From CAZBGQ01 sp964491515 (GTDB lineage Bacteria > Patescibacteriota > Gracilibacteria > UBA1369 > UBA12473): a stretch of DNA of 34,817 nt. The notes beneath the pieces were generated by a model, which was given only the letters and a program-made list of their open reading frames with translations, was not told the origin of the DNA and ran no database searches. The position numbers and the translations under genes were made by a program. The stretch lies in contig CAZBGQ010000018.1 of the NCBI GenBank assembly GCA_964491515.1, positions 1 to 34,817 on the forward strand, written 5' to 3'. Below, piece by piece: positions 30,222 through 34,817 of this stretch; the first letter of the stretch is position 1, and each line of letters starts with the position of its first letter.

Positions 30222-30619
30222 AGGGCTGGGGGTTTTCGAGAGGACTTGATCTCACTTCGTTTATGCTTCTGGGTCAGCATTTTTTCTTTCGACTTACGAG
30301 TGCGGCGCGCTTTTTGACGAGCAATCTTAAATGCCTTTTGGGAACGTTCAGATTTGTGGCCCTTGATTTTTTCTTCAATTTTGTCGATCAGAAGTTTATA
30401 AGCGGACAGGCGATTGGCAGAACGTTCTCGATGGCGCTGAACCTTTACTTCGATTCCCGTGGGGGCGTGTTTTAGCCAGACACAGCTAGAAGTCTTATTG
30501 ATCTTCTGCCCACCACTTCCACTTCCACGAATAAACGCTTCCTCAATAGTTGAGGGATCAATTTTAAGATCCTTAGCTTTGCGTTCATGCTTGAATGGTA
30601 ACTCAACGGGAAAGTCCAT
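30218..30619 (-). CDS. Release-factor-like peptidyl-tRNA hydrolase (ArfB/RF-1 domain only)
   Basis: This is a 133-aa RF-1-domain protein with the GGQ motif at residues 36-38 (GSGSGGQKINKTSS), the QRHRERSANR segment, and a very basic C-terminal tail rich in Lys and Arg. It lacks the codon-recognition domains of RF1 and RF2. This resembles ArfB (YaeJ), whose tail enters the mRNA channel of stalled ribosomes so that GGQ can release the peptide; CPR genomes also carry related small factors of unknown specificity. I chose the ATG at 30619, seven bases after rsmG. An open frame continues to 30676 but would overlap rsmG. It overlaps rlmE by four bases. Confidence 0.88.
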   Translation of the reverse strand: MDFPVELPFKHERKAKDLKIDPSTIEEAFIRGSGSGGQKINKTSSCVWLKHAPTGIEVKVQRHRERSANRLSAYKLLIDKIEEKIKGHKSERSQKAFKIARQKARRTRKSKEKMLTQKHKRSEIKSSRKPPAL

Positions 30620-30626
30620 GGCACTA

Positions 30627-31298
30627 TTATAGCGGCTTCTTCTTAGGCACACCATTGCGTCGAGGGTAGGTATCATCCAATCCCTTTCCCTTAGTAAAAA
30701 TCAAAAGCGAACGCTCTCCAACTAACGTGCCATCTTCTTCTGAAAGTTCGTAATCAATTGCTCCAGTAAATGTGAGTTCCAGGACTTTTTGAGCGTTGGC
30801 TGATTCAGCCAGCTCTTCTTGGTAATCTCTGCTTTTGTAAGCCACAAAAATACCATTAACACACACAAAGGGAGAGGCATATTCTAGAAGGGTTGGTAGG
30901 GGGGCCACCGCACGGGCTACAACCATTCCAAAGCTTTCTCTGGTCTTATCGTCATGTCCCAACTCTTCGCACCGGCCACTGACCGTGGAGACATTCTCTA
31001 TTCCTGCCTTCTTAATGATCTTTGCCACTGCCTTCATTTTTTTGTCAGTTGAATCCATAAGCACAACTTCTGCCTCCGGAGAAAAAATAGCCAACGGCAC
31101 CCCCGGAAATCCTCCTCCCGCTCCAATATCGAGGATGCGCTGACCGTCTTCCAGGTCGAAAATTTCAAGCAAGGCCAAAGAATCTTGAAGGTGCTTGATT
31201 TGTAATTCCTCTCGAGTTTTATAAGAGATCAGGTTGAGTTTTTTGTTGACCTTTTCCAGTTCATCTAGGAAAGCCATGATTTGAAGTTCTTGTTGCAT
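30627..31298 (-). CDS. rsmG: 16S rRNA (guanine-N7)-methyltransferase RsmG (GidB)
   Basis: RsmG methylates N7 of G527 in 16S rRNA, near the streptomycin site. The 223-aa length is typical. It has NKKLNLIS near the start, the SAM-binding DIGAGGGFPGVPLAI, a MDSTDKKMKA acidic loop, VVARAVAPL, and the ending YPRRNGVPKKKPL that is standard for the family. It is four bases downstream of rsmE and seven upstream of the ArfB-like gene. Confidence 0.96.
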   Translation of the reverse strand: MQQELQIMAFLDELEKVNKKLNLISYKTREELQIKHLQDSLALLEIFDLEDGQRILDIGAGGGFPGVPLAIFSPEAEVVLMDSTDKKMKAVAKIIKKAGIENVSTVSGRCEELGHDDKTRESFGMVVARAVAPLPTLLEYASPFVCVNGIFVAYKSRDYQEELAESANAQKVLELTFTGAIDYELSEEDGTLVGERSLLIFTKGKGLDDTYPRRNGVPKKKPL

Positions 31299-31302
31299 AG
31301 AA

Positions 31303-32043
31303 TTAGTTTAACAGAAGGGCCGCAACTACGGCAACGCCGGCGGTTTCGGTGCGTAAAACACGCGGTCCCAACCCGAAAACCATGAAGTGCTGATCTCGTG
31401 CGTGCTGCACCTCTTCTTCGGTGAATCCGCCTTCGGGCCCAATAATAAGGTTGATAGTTTTAGGGGAGCCTAGCTGTCGAATTACATCGCTCAGTAAGGT
31501 GTCTTTTTCTCGTGCGTAGGCAAGAAGGGTGACGTCGGCATTCAATTCTTCTGGCCAGCCTTTTTCTAAGATAGAAGCCAATCGAACTTCATCCCCCAAA
31601 ACGGGGATGCATCCTCTCTCGCTTTGTTCGGCCGCTTCCTTAAGAATGTGTTCCATTCGTTCGCGTTTGCGTAATTCCTGTGCCTCGCCATTTTGAGTTA
31701 ACAGCGGATAAAACTCCGTCACTCCCAATTCAGTGCCATGTTTCAAAACTTCCTCAAACTTGGAGGCCTGTTTCGTCAATCCCTGGAATAACCGGATCGA
31801 GACGGCTGGTTCATTTTGATTCGTCCGCTCCTCAACGAAGCGACATGTGATCTTCTTTTTAGACATTTCAGTGACCTGAACTTCAATTTCACGGCCCTTA
31901 TTATTGAGCACAATCAAGTGAGTGCCTACTTTCATGCGAAGCACGCGCGTGAGCTGATGAATCTGTTCCTTGTCGCGGATGACAACTTTATCTTCCTTAA
32001 TTGAGACAGGATGAACAAAAAATCGATGAAGGGTCTTAGTCAT
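31303..32043 (-). CDS. rsmE: 16S rRNA (uracil-N3)-methyltransferase RsmE
   Basis: RsmE methylates N3 of U1498 in 16S rRNA. The 246-aa protein is a SPOUT methylase with an N-terminal PUA-like domain (HQLTRVLRMKVG near residues 28-40). The knotted C-terminal domain shows KHGTELGVTEFYPL, EQSERGCIPVL, LIIGPEGGFTEEEV and LGPRVLRTETA, which build the SAM site. It heads the operon rsmE-rsmG-arfB-like-rlmE and has its own promoter (32064-32092). Confidence 0.96.
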   Translation of the reverse strand: MTKTLHRFFVHPVSIKEDKVVIRDKEQIHQLTRVLRMKVGTHLIVLNNKGREIEVQVTEMSKKKITCRFVEERTNQNEPAVSIRLFQGLTKQASKFEEVLKHGTELGVTEFYPLLTQNGEAQELRKRERMEHILKEAAEQSERGCIPVLGDEVRLASILEKGWPEELNADVTLLAYAREKDTLLSDVIRQLGSPKTINLIIGPEGGFTEEEVQHARDQHFMVFGLGPRVLRTETAGVAVVAALLLN

Positions 32044-32063
32044 GATGGAAGAATAGCAAATTT

Positions 32064-32092
32064 AAATTAGAGAGAGTAGAGATTTAGGTCAA
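32064..32092 (-). promoter_or_regulatory. Promoter of the rsmE operon
   Basis: Minus strand: TTGACC (32087-32092), 17-bp spacer, TAATTT (32064-32069). The leader to the ATG at 32043 is about 14 bases. Confidence 0.65.
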
Positions 32093-32142
32093 ACACACTG
32101 CACTGTTCAAAAGTGGGGGATGGGATTATCTGAAATTTCGGT

Positions 32143-32874
32143 CTACATTTCCAAAAACGCCGCCTCATCAATCTCAAAAGCAACAAAAGGTAAATCATGG
32201 ATATCTAAACCAACCGTGACGACCTTTAATGGGAGATCCATGATTCCCGTCCTAGGTCCGCCCGTACGGAAGCAAGTTTCCAACTTTGCTATAACATTAG
32301 CAGGTAATTTACAGATATAACCATAAGAAACTGTAGCAAAAGAAACGCGAGAAAGCTCAGCCCCCTCACCGGGATCAGGATTTTCTATTGCGAACTGGTA
32401 TCGATCAAACTTTGGGACAATAAAGTCATTCCCTGATAAAGAAATAGTTGATTCAAGGATTATAGTATCTCCAAGGGTCAAAAGTCTACGTTCCTCCAAG
32501 GGGCGAAGATGCTCAACAAGCGCAGCCCGAACTTTGGAATAACATTCCGCAATAGGGGTCCAAAAAGCAAGTCTATCATCTTCGCTAAGATCGCTTGTCG
32601 TGAGATGTCCTTGGATACTCGTAAGTAGATTAATAATATCTCCAAAGTTACGATCTCGGCCAGAGTCTTTTGGGCGACGACTAAAACTAATGGCACCTTT
32701 TACCCGCCCTGCAAATTTAGCATGAGCCTCCATTAATCTACTTACATTGCTAGAGACAGCATCGGTAGCTCTTGTAATTTCAGAAGAAAGATCAGGGTAG
32801 TAAGCTACTCTAAGATTAAGGCATTCCCGTGAATGGTTCTCTCGAAGATTGTCAGTATAGGTTGGGGCTTGCAT
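32143..32874 (-). CDS. Hypothetical soluble protein (243 aa)
   Basis: Not recognised. The N-terminal half (about 1-125) is predicted helical with a basic stretch near residues 66-75. The C-terminal half (about 130-243) has alternating hydrophobic residues typical of beta structure. There is no signal peptide or membrane segment, and its three cysteines are scattered. It lies between polX and rsmE on the same strand with a plausible promoter of its own (32907-32935), so it is probably not tied to either neighbour. Unlike the insertions at purD and dut, no convincing relic of a neighbouring gene flanks it. Confidence 0.7.
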   Translation of the reverse strand: MQAPTYTDNLRENHSRECLNLRVAYYPDLSSEITRATDAVSSNVSRLMEAHAKFAGRVKGAISFSRRPKDSGRDRNFGDIINLLTSIQGHLTTSDLSEDDRLAFWTPIAECYSKVRAALVEHLRPLEERRLLTLGDTIILESTISLSGNDFIVPKFDRYQFAIENPDPGEGAELSRVSFATVSYGYICKLPANVIAKLETCFRTGGPRTGIMDLPLKVVTVGLDIHDLPFVAFEIDEAAFLEM

Positions 32875-32906
32875 AAATGGAATTTTTGTATGTTAAATAA
32901 GAGATA

Positions 32907-32935
32907 AACATAACAAGCTATGCAAATATTGGCAA
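32907..32935 (-). promoter_or_regulatory. Possible promoter of the 243-aa gene
   Basis: Minus strand: TTGCCA (32930-32935), 17-bp spacer, TATGTT (32907-32912). The leader is about 26 bases. Confidence 0.5.
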
Positions 32936-32939
32936 GAAT

Positions 32940-34664
32940 TTATTTCTTCACTTTTCCCTCCCAAAACGTCATCATTTCCGTTAAGGGTTGTGTATTTAGT
33001 ACGTCTCTTTTCTCCAGCCAGCCTCGTCGTGCCAGCATCACTCCAAACCGCATGTGCTCCAAGCTAGTCACCCGGTGAGAATCGGTTGAAATCACGAACT
33101 TCGCGCTCTGCTCCTTGGCCAGTCGAATATTGCCAGGATTCAAATCCAGCCGTCTGCTTCCATTAACCTCAAGTGCCACTCGATTTTTGACCGCAGCACG
33201 GGCCACTTCGCCCATGTCTACCAAATAAGGATCGCGCTTCTTAATAATCTGGCCGGTGGGATGATTCAGAACTGTCACGTATGGATTTGAGAGAGCTTTC
33301 ACAATGCGAGCGGTTTGCTCCGCAGCGGGAAGATTGAATTTGCTGTGAACCGAAATATTCACCAAATCGAGCTGAGCTAGCAATTCATCATCGTAATCAA
33401 GGGAACCGTCTTCAAGGATGTCTATTTCTGATCCCTTCAGCAGGGTAATGCCATTAACTTTTTTGTTGAGCGCATCAATCGTACGAATGTAGTCAAGCAA
33501 ACGATCCGGTTTCATGCCATTGGCTACTCTCACGGCCTCTGAATGGTCGGTTAAACCCAAGTACTCATAACCCAATCGCTTAGCTTCGGTTACCATATCC
33601 TCCATTGACGCCTTTCCATCTGTCCAATTGGTGTGAACGTGTAAATCCCCCCGAATGTCCGATCGCTCAATAAGATGGGGGAGTTGCCCCTCAATCGCCG
33701 CCTCTACTTCACCATCATTACGTCTCATTTCTGGCACAATGAAAGGAATTTTAAGCACGTCAAAAATAGCCTGTTCCGTCTCGCCGGCAAGCGAGTTTTC
33801 TCCTTTGAATATACCGTATTCATTGATTTTTAAACCTTTCGATATAGCCAACTTGCGTGTGCGGATATTGTGCTCCTTGGACCCGGTGAAATAATAGAGT
33901 GCCGCGCCAAAACTCTCCTCAGCCACCACGCGCAAATCCACCTGCATTCCTTGCTCCAGGATCAGGCTGGCCTTGGTATCGCCTTGAGCCAAAATCATGT
34001 CAACGGTTGGATGTGACACAAAATAATCGATGATAGCCTCATGATCAGATCCAGTCGCCAAAATATCAATATCCCCGATGGTCTCCTTTCCACGGCGACA
34101 ACTACCTGCAAATTGAACACGCCCAATGTGTGGACACTGCTTCATATAGGTGACCATGTCCTCCGCCATCGAAGTGGCATCATGAAGCAACAGTCGTGTC
34201 CGATGTTTCTCATGGCCCTCAATCGCTTTGAGAATTTCAGCCTGACTTTTTTCGCCCATTCGAGGAAGCTGTGCCAACTCTCCCGCTTCGGCCGCCTTTT
34301 TTAATTTCGCCACATCATCAATTCCCAAGTCTTCGTAAAAAAGCTTAACTTTTTTGGGGCCCAATCCACGTATCGTCAATAATTCCAGCAAGCCCTTGTT
34401 GAATCCTTCAAGCAACTCTCGATGCATCGCACACTGACCGGTCTCCAAAATCTCAATAATTTTATTAGATAAATCCTGGCCAATCCCTGGCATTTTCTGA
34501 AAACCAGCAGGATTCTCATCATAAATCGTCCGCACATCCTTACTCAGCATATCGACCGTTTGAGCGGCACGCCGATAGGCCAAATAGCGAAATCGATTGA
34601 CTCCCTGGATCTCCAGAATATCCGCAATTTCAGAAAAAATACCTGCAATTTTTTGATTTTCCAT
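32940..34664 (-). CDS. polX: DNA polymerase X with C-terminal PHP domain
   Basis: Bacterial PolX fills short gaps in base-excision repair, and its PHP domain is a metal-dependent nuclease or phosphatase. The 574-aa length matches the family. Residues 1-90 hold the 8-kDa-like helical domain with the helix-hairpin-helix motif GIGQDLSNKI. A second HhH follows near 98 (IRGLGPKKVKL). The polymerase palm carries GSCRRGKETIGDIDIL with the catalytic aspartates (near 187-202). The PHP domain (about 335-574) keeps its metal ligands: LHVHTNWTDG, LTDHSE, KGSEIDIL, SVHSKF, NHPTG and STDSH. The message is probably leaderless, since TATAGT lies six bases before the ATG. It is divergent from tRNA-Gln. Confidence 0.96.
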   Translation of the reverse strand: MENQKIAGIFSEIADILEIQGVNRFRYLAYRRAAQTVDMLSKDVRTIYDENPAGFQKMPGIGQDLSNKIIEILETGQCAMHRELLEGFNKGLLELLTIRGLGPKKVKLFYEDLGIDDVAKLKKAAEAGELAQLPRMGEKSQAEILKAIEGHEKHRTRLLLHDATSMAEDMVTYMKQCPHIGRVQFAGSCRRGKETIGDIDILATGSDHEAIIDYFVSHPTVDMILAQGDTKASLILEQGMQVDLRVVAEESFGAALYYFTGSKEHNIRTRKLAISKGLKINEYGIFKGENSLAGETEQAIFDVLKIPFIVPEMRRNDGEVEAAIEGQLPHLIERSDIRGDLHVHTNWTDGKASMEDMVTEAKRLGYEYLGLTDHSEAVRVANGMKPDRLLDYIRTIDALNKKVNGITLLKGSEIDILEDGSLDYDDELLAQLDLVNISVHSKFNLPAAEQTARIVKALSNPYVTVLNHPTGQIIKKRDPYLVDMGEVARAAVKNRVALEVNGSRRLDLNPGNIRLAKEQSAKFVISTDSHRVTSLEHMRFGVMLARRGWLEKRDVLNTQPLTEMMTFWEGKVKK

Positions 34665-34670
34665 AAAGAT

Positions 34671-34700
34671 ACTATATCAGAACTTGAAATCTCTCCCCAA
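34671..34700 (-). promoter_or_regulatory. Probable leaderless promoter of polX
   Basis: Minus strand: TATAGT (34671-34676) six bases before the ATG, with a weak TTGGGG (34695-34700) 18 bp upstream. It overlaps the opposite-facing tRNA-Gln promoter. Confidence 0.5.
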
Positions 34701-34712
34701 ACTCGGTAAAGT
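34684..34712 (+). promoter_or_regulatory. Promoter of tRNA-Gln
   Basis: TTGAAA (34684-34689), 17-bp spacer, TAAAGT (34707-34712). The transcript would start near 34719, at a small inverted repeat (34719-34733), 24 bases before the tRNA. Confidence 0.6.
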
Positions 34713-34742
34713 TCTTCCGTGCGCTTAACGCACATACATTGT

Positions 34743-34817
34743 TGGGGCGTCGCCAAGTGGTAAGGCACTAGTTTTTGGTACTAGCATTCCGGGGTTCGAA
34801 TCCCTGCGCCCCAGCCA
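34743..34817 (+). tRNA. tRNA-Gln (anticodon TTG)
   Basis: This is a complete 75-base cloverleaf ending at the window edge. The acceptor TGGGGCG/CGCCCCA is perfect, the anticodon stem CTAGT/ACTAG surrounds TTTTGGT and gives TTG (Gln, reads CAA and by wobble CAG), and the T arm is CGGGG/CCCTG with one G-T pair around TTCGAAT. Discriminator G and CCA are encoded. Confidence 0.95.

Noticed and set aside
32130..32160. Possible relic of the polX 3' end in the 243-aa gene
   Set aside because: Similarity is limited to about ten bases around CGTTTT; it is not extended in protein or DNA.
1..34817. Recoding of TGA as in Gracilibacteria/Absconditabacteria, and CRISPR or insertion sequences
   Set aside because: All housekeeping genes read full-length in the standard code and TGA serves as stop (for example at 11206 and 30218). 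No regularly spaced repeats, transposase or integrase genes were seen.

Overview
The window looks like chromosome of a Patescibacteria/CPR bacterium, most likely Candidatus Peregrinibacteria (inference). The signs are a standard genetic code with TGA used as stop, moderate GC, CPR-type VirB2-like pilins fused to PKD domains, a compact layout, many lineage-specific hypotheticals among housekeeping genes, and almost no Shine-Dalgarno sequences. Transcription instead uses sigma70-like promoters, usually TTGxxx-17 bp-TAxxxT, placed very close to the start codons.

Layout. (1) 1-2130: an accessory strip downstream of tRNA-Ile2(CAT). Two single-gene units are each bounded by a copy of the tRNA 3' end and each driven by its own promoter starting at that copy; two 92-bp repeats lie in this strip. 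(2) 2147-4960: rpsT, a YtxH protein with a histone-H1-like tail, and a fused TyrA-PheA protein for tyrosine and phenylalanine synthesis. (3) 5117-5983: an inserted hypothetical gene flanked by purD and a degenerate copy of the purD 3' end. (4) 5984-10757, minus: dut-tmk-folD-purF-purD, a nucleotide and one-carbon operon. (5) 10800-11825: two plus-strand hypotheticals, the first ending inside a degenerate copy of the dut 5' end. (6) 11822-15120, minus: secE-nusG-rplK-rplA, interrupted by two membrane-protein genes. (7) 15150-18129, minus: two coiled-coil proteins sharing a motif. (8) 18225-27515, plus: four surface genes, two encoding three tandem pilin-like units each and two encoding a pilin-like membrane module followed by PKD arrays. 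(9) 27537-34664: a hypothetical gene, an aspartase/fumarase-family lyase, a translation-maintenance operon (rsmE-rsmG-arfB-like-rlmE), another hypothetical, and polX with a PHP domain. (10) a complete tRNA-Gln(TTG) at the right edge.

How the genes work together. PurF and PurD catalyse the first two steps of purine synthesis and FolD supplies the one-carbon folate used later; Dut and Tmk supply dTTP precursors. RsmE, RsmG and RlmE modify rRNA, and the ArfB-like factor probably rescues stalled ribosomes. The pilin/PKD cluster probably builds a cell-surface structure.

Most notable are the tRNA-anchored array of single-gene units, two more single-gene insertions beside relic copies of the neighbouring gene's end (purD, dut), and the pilin-concatemer/PKD cluster. 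No integrase, transposase or CRISPR array is visible.
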